Part shown: one piece after another, positions 16,053 to 23,075 of the stretch
Layout: the number at the start of each line of letters is the position of its first letter
Numbering within the stretch: position 1 is the stretch's first letter
From: Oscillospiraceae bacterium
Lineage (GTDB): Bacteria > Bacillota > Clostridia > Oscillospirales > Oscillospiraceae
NCBI GenBank assembly: GCA_017622295.1
Contig: JAGARK010000024.1
Location: 1 to 55,287 of the forward strand
DNA length: 55,287 bases
Direction of reading: 5' to 3'
Notes under the pieces: model-generated
Seen by the model: the letters and a program-made list of their open reading frames with translations, nothing else
Database searches by the model: none
Told to the model about the DNA's origin: nothing
Position numbers and translations under genes: made by a program

Positions 16053-16232
16053 ATGGCGCAACATGAATTCGCAATGATGGATACAGAGCATTTGCTGTGG
16101 CTGCTGACGTGGGACAGCATGATGGCAGAAGGGGATGGTCTGTCCGTGGATGATGTGGAACTGATTTGCCGGATTATCACAGCACGGAAAAAAGCATTGT
16201 TCTTCGCTTTGCAAGATGATAATTTGCTATAA
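16053..16232 (+). CDS. 59-residue ORF under the divergent XRE regulator, function unknown
   Basis: A complete frame with a good AGGAG (16041-16045) at normal spacing, its own promoter and a terminator 5 nt after the stop. The product is acidic in the middle and probably all-helical: it begins MAQHEFAMMDTEHLLWLLTW, continues with a GLSVDDVELICRIITARKKALF helix and ends DDNLL. No signal peptide, metal site or known domain is recognised. It could be an effector, antirepressor or small partner of the XRE protein. It was not matched to a family. Confidence 0.65.
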   Translation: MAQHEFAMMDTEHLLWLLTWDSMMAEGDGLSVDDVELICRIITARKKALFFALQDDNLL

Positions 16233-16236
16233 AAAA

Positions 16237-16273
16237 TCCGGGAAGCACACATCGAGATGATGTGCTTCCCGGA
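16237..16273. terminator. bidirectional terminator
   Basis: A 13-bp perfect stem (16237-16249 with 16261-16273) is flanked by AAAAAA on the left and TTTTT on the right, so it works for the 59-residue ORF and for the convergent GGGtGRT gene. Confidence 0.92.
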
Positions 16274-16295
16274 AATTTTTATGTGATTGGAAATC

Positions 16296-17294
16296 TTACT
16301 TCAGGGACTCCTCAACAGCGACAGCAACGCTAACGGTCATGCCGACCATGGGGTTGTTGCCTGCGCCCAGGAAGCCCATCATTTCGACATGGGCGGGGAC
16401 GGAGGAGGAACCTGCGAACTGAGCATCGCCGTGCATACGGCCCATGGTATCGGTCAGGCCGTAGGAAGCGGGACCTGCTGCCATGTTGTCGGGATGCAGA
16501 GTACGGCCGGTGCCGCCGCCGGAAGCGACGGAGAAGTACTTCTTGCCCTGCTCGATGCATTCCTTCTTGTAAGTGCCTGCAACGGGGTGCTGGAAGCGGG
16601 TGGGGTTGGTGGAGTTACCGGTGATGGAAACGTCAACGCCCTCGTGGTGCATGATGGCAACGCCTTCGCGGACGTCGTCACAGCCGTAGCAGTTAACGGC
16701 AGCGCGCTCGCCATTGGAGTAGGGGATCTTCTGGACGATCTTCAGCTCGCCGGTGTAGTAGTCAAACTGGGTCTGAACGTAGGTGAAGCCGTTGATGCGG
16801 GAGATGATCTGAGCGGCGTCCTTGCCTAGGCCGTTCAGGATAACGCGCAGGGGCTCCTTACGAGCCTTGTTGGCGCTGCGGGCAATGCCGATAGCGCCTT
16901 CAGCAGCGGCGAAGGACTCGTGACCGGCCAGGAATGCGAAGCACTTGGTCTCGTCGCGCAGCAGCATGGCGCCCAGGTTGCCGTGGCCCAGACCGACCTT
17001 GCGGTCCTCAGCAACGGAGCCGGGGATGCAGAATGCCTGCAGGCCGATGCCGATGGCCTCAGCAGCGTCAGCAGCGCTCTGCACACCCTTCTTCAGAGCG
17101 ATGGCAGCGCCGACACAGTATGCCCATGCAACGTCCTCAAAGCAGATGGGCTGGATGCCCTTGACGATGGTGTAGGGGTCGAAGCCCTTTGCCTGGCAGA
17201 TCTCGCGGCACTCTTCAACGGAGTTCAGGCCGTACTGTGCGAGGACACCATTGATCTTGTCGATTTTTCTTTCGTAACCTTCAAACAAAGCCAT
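16296..17294 (-). CDS. GGGtGRT-family protein, function not established
   Basis: A 332-residue protein of the family named after its GGGTGRT motif, here in SVASGGGTGRTLHPDNMAAGP (~275-295). Other conserved-looking runs are GFDPYTIVKGIQPICFEDVAWAYCVGAAIALKKG, GHESFAAAEGAIGIARSANKAR and the C-terminal GFLGAGNNPMVGMTVSVAVAVEESL. No cofactor site can be assigned. It lies 15 nt downstream of a NifU-like scaffold gene with which the family is regularly paired, so a role in an iron-sulfur or thiol process is plausible but inferred. ATG follows AGGAGG. Terminator shared with the opposite gene. Confidence 0.88.
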   Translation of the reverse strand: MALFEGYERKIDKINGVLAQYGLNSVEECREICQAKGFDPYTIVKGIQPICFEDVAWAYCVGAAIALKKGVQSAADAAEAIGIGLQAFCIPGSVAEDRKVGLGHGNLGAMLLRDETKCFAFLAGHESFAAAEGAIGIARSANKARKEPLRVILNGLGKDAAQIISRINGFTYVQTQFDYYTGELKIVQKIPYSNGERAAVNCYGCDDVREGVAIMHHEGVDVSITGNSTNPTRFQHPVAGTYKKECIEQGKKYFSVASGGGTGRTLHPDNMAAGPASYGLTDTMGRMHGDAQFAGSSSVPAHVEMMGFLGAGNNPMVGMTVSVAVAVEESLK

Positions 17295-17309
17295 TGTGTA
17301 GTCCTCCTC

Positions 17310-18002
17310 TTATTCGTGACGGGGGTCGATGTACTTGACGGCGCCCTCGAACTGGCCGTAGTGACCCTTGGCCTTCTCCAGAGCAACGTTGGCGTCATCG
17401 CCCTTCTTGATGAAGTCCATCATCTTGCCCAGGTTGATGAACTCGTAACCGGTGATCAGGTCGTCGCAGTTCAGAGCAACGCGGGTGACATAGCCCTCAG
17501 CCATCTCCAGGTAACGGGGGCCCTTTGCCTTGGTGGCGAACATGGTGCCAACCTGGCTGCGCAGGCCCTTGCCCAGGTCTTCCAGGGAAGCGCCGACGGC
17601 CAGACCGTCCTCGGAGAATGCGGACTGGCTGCGACCGTAAACGATCTGCAGGAACAGCTCACGCATAGCGGTATTGATAGCGTCGCACACCAAGTCGGTG
17701 TTCAGAGCTTCCAGAATGGTCTTACCGATCAGGATCTCGGAAGCCATAGCTGCGGAATGGGTCATGCCGGAGCAGCCCAGAGTCTCGACCAGAGCCTCTT
17801 CGATGATGCCTTCCTTGACGTTCAGGGTCAGCTTGCAGCAGCCCTGCTGAGGTGCACACCAGCCGATGCCGTGGGTGAAACCGCTGACGTCGGAGATCTG
17901 CTTGACCTGGACCCACTTGCCCTCTTCGGGGATGGGAGCGGGGCCGTGATAGGCTCCCTTGGCCACGGAGCACATATGCTGTACTTCTGCACTATAAATC
18001 AT
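17310..18002 (-). CDS. NifU-like iron-sulfur cluster scaffold, partner of GGGtGRT protein
   Basis: The 230-residue product resembles the NifU/IscU N-terminal scaffold fold. The clearest motif is TLGCSGMTHSAAMASEILIGKT (~75-95), which corresponds to the GCG...S...ML..LVKGK segment of IscU. Further cysteines are in GWCAPQQGCCKLTL and in VALNCDD near the expected third ligand position. It is longer than typical IscU (~130) with an extra C-terminal domain of ~70 residues. It is the first gene of a two-gene operon with the GGGtGRT gene and has a near-consensus promoter. There is no iscS or suf gene nearby. Confidence 0.87.
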   Translation of the reverse strand: MIYSAEVQHMCSVAKGAYHGPAPIPEEGKWVQVKQISDVSGFTHGIGWCAPQQGCCKLTLNVKEGIIEEALVETLGCSGMTHSAAMASEILIGKTILEALNTDLVCDAINTAMRELFLQIVYGRSQSAFSEDGLAVGASLEDLGKGLRSQVGTMFATKAKGPRYLEMAEGYVTRVALNCDDLITGYEFINLGKMMDFIKKGDDANVALEKAKGHYGQFEGAVKYIDPRHE

Positions 18003-18080
18003 GGCAATATTCCTTTCTTTTCAAAAGCCGGGGATAACGGCTTCGGATTTACTGTCTGGAAATTGAGATTTCCACCAATT

Positions 18081-18109
18081 ATTATACATATTCGGTGAGA
18101 AAAAGTCAA
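18081..18109 (-). promoter_or_regulatory. promoter of the NifU-like/GGGtGRT operon
   Basis: On the minus strand, TTGACT (18104-18109) lies 17 nt before a perfect TATAAT (18081-18086), giving a leader of about 75 nt. Confidence 0.85.
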
Positions 18110-18172
18110 TTCACTGGGTGACGAATTCGATAAATGTTTGACTTTGGGATTGTACAGGATTTACAAAGTTTC

Positions 18173-18847
18173 TCAGTAATCCTCATTGATGAGAATGGGC
18201 TGCTGGACGTACTTGACGAACTGGGCCCGGTCCTCAGCCTTGAAGTAGGCGGAGCCGGTGACCATCACGTCAACGCCATGCTCCTTGCAGATGGGGCAGG
18301 TATACTTGTCCACGCCGCCGTCCACTTCAATGACGCATTCGGGATTCACGGCGTCCAGCCAGCCCCGGAGAACCTTGGTCTTGGCCATCTGGTCGTACAT
18401 GAATTTCTGGCCGCCAAAGCCGGGCTCCACGGTCATGACCAGGATCATATCCACTTCGTTCAGGAAGGGCTTCAGCGCTTCGACAGGGGTGCTGGGCTTG
18501 ATGGAGATGGCGGGATGCACACCCAGGGAGCGGATCAGACGCAGAGCCACATGGATGTTTTCCTCGGTGTCGGCTTCCAGATGGATGGTCAGCCAGTCTG
18601 CGCCGGCGTCGCAGAATTTGCCCACATAGCGGATGGGGCGGGTGATCATCAGGTGGACGTCCAGGGGAAGATCGGTCACCTTCCGCAGAGCGGCCACCAC
18701 GGGGATGCCGATGGAGATGTTGGGAACGAACAGGCCGTCCATCACGTCCACATGGACCCAGTCGGCACCGTTGTCCTTAATGTTCTGAACGGCTGCTTCC
18801 AGATTCGCGAAGTCCGCAGCCAGAATAGAGGGAGCAATCTTAGGCAT
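18173..18847 (-). CDS. rpe: ribulose-phosphate 3-epimerase
   Basis: Interconverts ribulose-5-phosphate and xylulose-5-phosphate in the pentose phosphate pathway. The 224-residue TIM barrel has IAPSILAADF, the metal/catalytic HVDVMDGLFVPN, DVHLMI, and EVDGGVDKYT followed by the phosphate-binding GVDVMVTGSAYF. The start at 18847 (MPKIAPSIL) follows AAAGGAG; the frame extends 17 codons upstream without a ribosome binding site. It stands alone; its usual neighbours rsgA/prpC/prkC are not in the window. Confidence 0.96.
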   Translation of the reverse strand: MPKIAPSILAADFANLEAAVQNIKDNGADWVHVDVMDGLFVPNISIGIPVVAALRKVTDLPLDVHLMITRPIRYVGKFCDAGADWLTIHLEADTEENIHVALRLIRSLGVHPAISIKPSTPVEALKPFLNEVDMILVMTVEPGFGGQKFMYDQMAKTKVLRGWLDAVNPECVIEVDGGVDKYTCPICKEHGVDVMVTGSAYFKAEDRAQFVKYVQQPILINEDY

Positions 18848-19018
18848 AATGATCTTCTCCTTTGATTTTGAAATATGGATCAGGGCATATCCCACCAATT
18901 TAGTTTATCTTATCATGTCCGCCGGATAAAAGCAATGTTCAGGAACTTTTTTCCATGTATGTTTTTTGGGGGAGCCTGCCAAACTATTGCCGTACCAAAA
19001 CAAAAGGAGGAATTCAAT

Positions 19019-19183
19019 ATGAACTGCAACGCAAACAAGTGCATCGAGTGTACCGTTCAGCAGTGTGCTTACCACTGCCAGGGTGAGAACTACTGCTCTC
19101 TGGACAAGATTCTGGTGGGTACCCATGAGCAGAACCCCACCATGGACCAGTGCACGGACTGCAAGTCCTTCCGTAAGAAGTAA
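19019..19183 (+). CDS. DUF1540-type cysteine-rich small protein
   Basis: A 54-residue protein with nine cysteines in the order CxxxxCxxCxxxxC...CxxxxxxC and a final CTDCKSF, the layout of DUF1540 proteins, which are presumed metal-binding and common in Clostridia. The function is unknown. AGGAGG (19005-19010) stands nine nt before the ATG. A strong terminator follows within 15 nt, so it is monocistronic. Confidence 0.85.
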   Translation: MNCNANKCIECTVQQCAYHCQGENYCSLDKILVGTHEQNPTMDQCTDCKSFRKK

Positions 19184-19196
19184 CGGATGCAGGCAG

Positions 19197-19223
19197 ATGC
19201 GGCGGCGGATGCCGCCGCATTTT
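19197..19223 (+). terminator. terminator of the DUF1540 gene
   Basis: A 10-bp all but purely GC stem (19197-19206 with 19211-19220) with a GGAT loop is followed by TTTT. Confidence 0.85.
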
Positions 19224-19236
19224 CTGCGGATATCGC

Positions 19237-19265
19237 TTGACGAAATGGGGCAAAAAGGGTATGAT
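19237..19265 (+). promoter_or_regulatory. promoter of htrA
   Basis: TTGACG (19237-19242) and TATGAT (19260-19265) are 17 nt apart. The transcript would begin near 19272 and include a leader of about 125 nt with a hairpin. Confidence 0.75.
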
Positions 19266-19283
19266 AGCTTCGGAAATCCCGGA

Positions 19284-19309
19284 AAAAGCTGAAAACTTTT
19301 TCAGCTTTT
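19284..19309 (+). terminator. leader hairpin before htrA, terminator-like
   Basis: AAAAGCTGAAA pairs with TTTCAGCTTTT directly after the predicted start of transcription, but only GTTAAAAAATC follows, so the U-tract is provided by the stem itself. It could attenuate or stabilise the htrA leader, or be part of a double terminator for DUF1540. Confidence 0.45.
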
Positions 19310-19396
19310 GTTAAAAAATCATTTTGCAGGTGTACATATATTCTTCACAAGTGATGATTAAGATAGAGGAAAACAAAGACAGAGGAGGCATCTCGA

Positions 19397-20938
19397 ATGG
19401 ATAGCTACGAAAACGAAAAGCTCAATCAGGAGCCTGAATACAACGCCTGCCATTCTGAACCCGTAAACCATCAGGAGTATGAAACCGAGCAGCACACGCA
19501 GAGCGGCTATGTCCCCCACCAGCCTTACAGCGGCGCCGGGGTGGGCAGAAAGGAATCCCCCTACGCCGATTCTCCCTATGTGATGAATCATGGTCCGTAC
19601 TACGCCCCCTATACCGATGGGGCCCCCGTCCAGGAACCGCCCCGAAAGACGCCCAAGTACCAAAAGAAAAAGTCCGGCGGCAAGGTCTGGAAGAAGGTCC
19701 TGACCTGCGTGCTGGCCCTGGCAGTTGTTGCTGGCAGCTGCGGCATCACCGCTGCGTTGGTCAACAATCGCTGGGAGCAGCAGACGGAGCGGATGACCAG
19801 CGGCTTCAACCAGAAGATCGAAGAGCTCCAGCGCCAGATCGATGCGGCTTCCAGCTCCGGCACGGGCATCTCCGTTTCCGGCACCCCTGTATCCTCCGGT
19901 GACAGCCTGACGCCGGCCCAGGTCTACGCCCGGAATGTGGACGCCGTGGTGCTGATCACCTGCGAGGTGACCGCCAACTCCATGTATGGCCCCGCCACCG
20001 GCACCTCGGCCGGCTCCGGCTTCATCCTGACTTCCGACGGCTATGTGGTGACCAACCATCATGTCATTGACGGCGCTACCTCCGTTACCGTGACCACCGG
20101 CGACGGCGAATACCCCGCCCAGGTCGTCGGCTCCGACGACAAAAATGATGTGGCGGTGCTGAAGGTAGAGGCTGCGGATCTTCCCTGCGTCAGCGTGGGC
20201 TCCAGCGATGATCTGATCGTCGGCGATCAGGTCGTGGCCATCGGCAATCCTCTGGGTGATCTGACCTCCACCATGACCGTGGGCTATGTCAGTGCCAAGG
20301 ACCGCGACGTTACCACCGACGGCACCACCATCAACATGCTCCAGACCGACGTTGCCATCAATTCCGGCAACTCCGGCGGCCCTCTGTTCAACATGAAGGG
20401 CGAAGTGGTGGGTATCACCACCGCCAAGTTTTCCGGAGAGTCCGCCTCCGGCGCCACCATTGAGGGCATCGGCTTTGCCATTCCCATTGACGATGTGCTG
20501 GGCATCATCGAGAGCCTCCGTCAGTATGGCTATGTGACCGGCGCGTATCTTGGTATCAGTGTCCGTGATGTGGAAAGCTCTGCCCAGTATTACGGTGTGC
20601 CCGCCGGCGCCTATGTTGTGGAAGTGGTTCCCGGCTACTGCGCCGAGAAGGCAGGATTAAAAGCAGGCGATATCATCGTGGAGCTGGGCGGCCATGAGGT
20701 TGAGAGCTACACCGACCTGAGCCGCGCCCTGCGCAAGTTCGAGTCCGGAGATACCACCCAGATCACAGTTTACCGCAGCGGTCAGAATGTGACCATGGAC
20801 ATCACCTTTGATGAAAAGCCCAACCAGACCCAGTCTCCCGCCCAGGAGACCCAGACACCCGAATCCATGCCCGACAGCGGCAATTATGAAGAGTGGTTCA
20901 ATTATTTTGCACCCTTCTTCGGCAACGGCTGGGGTTGA
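19397..20938 (+). CDS. htrA: HtrA/DegP-type membrane-anchored serine protease with PDZ domain
   Basis: Surface quality-control protease. The first ~98 residues are cytoplasmic and rich in Tyr/Pro/Glu. A transmembrane helix at ~101-122 follows, then a short coiled coil. The trypsin-like domain has the catalytic triad H222 (VVTNHHVIDG), D251 (KNDVAVLKV) and S326 (NSGNSGGPLFN). A single PDZ domain spans ~390-485 (GAYLGISV, AEKAGLKAGDIIVELGG). The tail is Gln/Thr/Pro-rich. Length is 513 residues; ATG after GAGGAGG. It has its own promoter, leader and terminator. Confidence 0.96.
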   Translation: MDSYENEKLNQEPEYNACHSEPVNHQEYETEQHTQSGYVPHQPYSGAGVGRKESPYADSPYVMNHGPYYAPYTDGAPVQEPPRKTPKYQKKKSGGKVWKKVLTCVLALAVVAGSCGITAALVNNRWEQQTERMTSGFNQKIEELQRQIDAASSSGTGISVSGTPVSSGDSLTPAQVYARNVDAVVLITCEVTANSMYGPATGTSAGSGFILTSDGYVVTNHHVIDGATSVTVTTGDGEYPAQVVGSDDKNDVAVLKVEAADLPCVSVGSSDDLIVGDQVVAIGNPLGDLTSTMTVGYVSAKDRDVTTDGTTINMLQTDVAINSGNSGGPLFNMKGEVVGITTAKFSGESASGATIEGIGFAIPIDDVLGIIESLRQYGYVTGAYLGISVRDVESSAQYYGVPAGAYVVEVVPGYCAEKAGLKAGDIIVELGGHEVESYTDLSRALRKFESGDTTQITVYRSGQNVTMDITFDEKPNQTQSPAQETQTPESMPDSGNYEEWFNYFAPFFGNGWG

Positions 20939-20946
20939 TCATTCAG

Positions 20947-20977
20947 TTTGCCCAACAGACCTGGTCTGTTGGGCAAA
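20947..20977 (+). terminator. terminator of htrA
   Basis: A 15-bp perfect inverted repeat (20947-20961 with 20963-20977) is followed by TTTTT. Confidence 0.92.
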
Positions 20978-21109
20978 TTTTTACCGCATGATGGCATAAT
21001 TTTCCAGAATTGGCGAAAAGAAGCGATATTTTCCCGGGTGCAGCGAATTGCATAATCCGTCGTATTGTGGTATTTTATAGGTAAGAATCGCCAACGGAGG
21101 GGAAGCCGG

Positions 21110-21838
21110 ATGCAAAAATTGCTGATCGCGGATACAACAGAAGAGTTCCGCCTTGCGCTGGCGGAGGTTTTGCGCGGCGCGTATACTGTAAAAACCTGCC
21201 AGGATGGCAAGGAAGCGCTGCACCTGCTGCAGACCTTCCGGCCGGATGTGTTGGTCATCGATCTGCTGCTGCCGGAGGTGGACGGCGTGACGGTACTTCA
21301 GCGTGCTGCAAAGCTGGGCCTGAGCCCGGTGGTGCTGGCGATTACCCAATATGCCTCCGATTATATTCTCGAAGCGGTCACCCGTCTGGGAGTCAGCTAT
21401 GTCATGCGCAAGCCCTGTGATCTCCAGGCGATTGTCTCCCGGCTGGCGGATCTGACCCAGCGCACGGAGCCTCCGGCGGTGACCCAGATCGATGACCGGA
21501 CGGCTGTGACAAATCTGCTGCTGTCGCTGAGCTTTTCTACCAAGCTGCGGGGGTATCCCTGCCTGCGGGAGGCGCTGCTGATCGCCATGGAGAATCCGGG
21601 GCAATCGGTGACGAAGGTTTTGTACCCTGCGGTGGCGGAAATCTGCGGCGGCAACGGCAAGCAGGTGGAGCATGTGATCCGCAGTGCCATTACGGCAGCC
21701 TGGCTGCGGCGGGATGAGCAGGTGTGGCGGCGGTATTTCCAGCCCGGTCCCGACGGCACCGTGCCCCGGCCCACCAATGCGGTCTTCATCTCCCGGCTGG
21801 CGGACCGGATGGTCATCAGTCAGATGGATGTCGGGTGA
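21110..21838 (+). CDS. spo0A: Spo0A-like sporulation response regulator
   Basis: Spo0A is the master switch of sporulation. Residues 1-110 are a receiver domain with phosphoacceptor D51 (VLVIDLLLPEVDG), T79 and K101 (MRKPCD). The C-terminal ~110 residues match the Spo0A DNA-binding domain: STKLRGYPCLREALLIAMENPGQSVTKVLYPAVAEICGGNGKQVEHVIRSAI is the family pattern (GY..LR.AI...SITK.LYP.IA....T....VER.IRHAIE) in order. The acidic pocket has D8 followed by T9 where the family usually has a second Asp. Length of 242 residues is slightly short. ATG (21110) follows GGAGGGG; the frame extends upstream without a ribosome binding site. A second, canonical Spo0A elsewhere cannot be excluded. Confidence 0.85.
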   Translation: MQKLLIADTTEEFRLALAEVLRGAYTVKTCQDGKEALHLLQTFRPDVLVIDLLLPEVDGVTVLQRAAKLGLSPVVLAITQYASDYILEAVTRLGVSYVMRKPCDLQAIVSRLADLTQRTEPPAVTQIDDRTAVTNLLLSLSFSTKLRGYPCLREALLIAMENPGQSVTKVLYPAVAEICGGNGKQVEHVIRSAITAAWLRRDEQVWRRYFQPGPDGTVPRPTNAVFISRLADRMVISQMDVG

Positions 21839-21973
21839 ATGATGCCGGATTATGTGCAAAATGGCATAAGAAATCTCCGCTTTGCTGTGAAAAATGGCAG
21901 TAGTATTTTGGAGAATTATCCGATATAATACAAAGATGTGATATTATGGAAAATCCGATAGGAGGCAATATTC

Positions 21974-23029
21974 ATGAGTAACAAGAAGACCGGCGCGTCT
22001 TCCGGCAAGCGTCTTGCGCTGCAGATCCTGTGTGCGGTGCTGGCGGTGGTGCTGGTGGCTTTGCTGGGTGCTACGGTTTATGTGGAGTTCCTGCTGGGAA
22101 AGATGAATTATGTGGACCGGAATGCCGTTCAGGAGACCCTGTCCGTCGAGGAGATCCAGGCCATTGACGAGGAGCTTCAGGAAGAAGAGGGCGAGCTTTC
22201 CGGCCCTGTTCTGGATGAGAGCGAGGTGGACCTGGGAGATGGCGCGGATGTTGAGATCGGCGGCGACAACATTGTGAACATTCTGTTGATCGGCCAGGAT
22301 ACCCGCGACGGCGGCCGGGCAAGATCCGACTCCATGATCCTGTGCACCTTTAATCTGGAGGAGAATGAGCTGACCCTGACCTCTTTCATGCGTGATCTGT
22401 ATGTTTCCATTCCCGGTTATAAAAATACCCGAATCAACGCAGCCTATGCCTACGGCGGTATGCAGCTGCTTAACGAGACGCTGTATGAGAACTTCGGCGT
22501 GGTTGTTGACGGTAATGTGGAAGTGGATTTTGAGCAGTTCACGGAGATTATCGATCTGCTGGGCGGCGTGGAGCTGGAACTGACCTCCAGAGAGGTCAGC
22601 TATCTGCGGGAGCAGGTGCCCGGTTCCAAGTTTGTGGAAGGCATGAACCTCCTCAACGGCGAAGAGGCCCTGGTCCATGCCCGCAACCGCCGGGATGTGG
22701 ACGGCGACTTCTCCCGCACCAACCGGCAAAGACAGCTGCTGACGGCACTGATGGATAAGTACAAGTCCTCCGATATTACCACCATGCTTCTGCTGATGGA
22801 TGATATCCTGCCCATGATCACCACCGATATGACCAAGGACCAGATCGTTGGCTATGTCAAGGAGCTGTTCCCCCTGCTGATGAACTGCGAGATGTCGACG
22901 CAGTCGATTCCCGTAGCCGGCGGTTATTATGACGCGGTCATTGGCGGTGCGCAGGTGCTGGTGCCCGATATGGAAATGAATATTCAGGCGCTGATGAACT
23001 CCCTGGTGGGTGATGAAGGCGTCGGCTGA
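21974..23029 (+). CDS. LytR-CpsA-Psr (LCP) family cell-wall ligase
   Basis: LCP proteins attach undecaprenyl-linked glycopolymers to peptidoglycan on the outer face of the membrane. A short cytoplasmic N-terminus is followed by a transmembrane helix at ~14-36. The LCP core begins with NILLIGQDTRDGGRARSDSMIL (with conserved Asp/Arg), then FMRDLYVSIPGYKNTRINAAYAYGG, and the Arg-rich motif LVHARNRRDVDGDFSRTNRQRQLL that binds the pyrophosphate. Length is 351 residues; ATG follows AGGAGG. A TATAAT at 21924-21929 lacks a good -35 box. The terminator is shared with the convergent lipoprotein gene. Confidence 0.95.
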   Translation: MSNKKTGASSGKRLALQILCAVLAVVLVALLGATVYVEFLLGKMNYVDRNAVQETLSVEEIQAIDEELQEEEGELSGPVLDESEVDLGDGADVEIGGDNIVNILLIGQDTRDGGRARSDSMILCTFNLEENELTLTSFMRDLYVSIPGYKNTRINAAYAYGGMQLLNETLYENFGVVVDGNVEVDFEQFTEIIDLLGGVELELTSREVSYLREQVPGSKFVEGMNLLNGEEALVHARNRRDVDGDFSRTNRQRQLLTALMDKYKSSDITTMLLLMDDILPMITTDMTKDQIVGYVKELFPLLMNCEMSTQSIPVAGGYYDAVIGGAQVLVPDMEMNIQALMNSLVGDEGVG

Positions 23030-23040
23030 TGAGTAAAAAA

Positions 23041-23070
23041 TCCCCCGACAGACTCGAATCTGTCGGGGGA
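23041..23070. terminator. bidirectional terminator
   Basis: A 12-bp stem (23041-23052 with 23059-23070) flanked by AAAAAA and TTTTG lies between the convergent LCP and lipoprotein genes. Confidence 0.93.
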
Positions 23071-23075
23071 TTTTG

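Noticed and set aside
15665-16232. Classical toxin-antitoxin pair for the XRE gene and the 59-residue ORF
   Set aside because: The genes are divergent rather than in one operon and the small protein has no recognised toxin motif, so only a regulatory switch is claimed.
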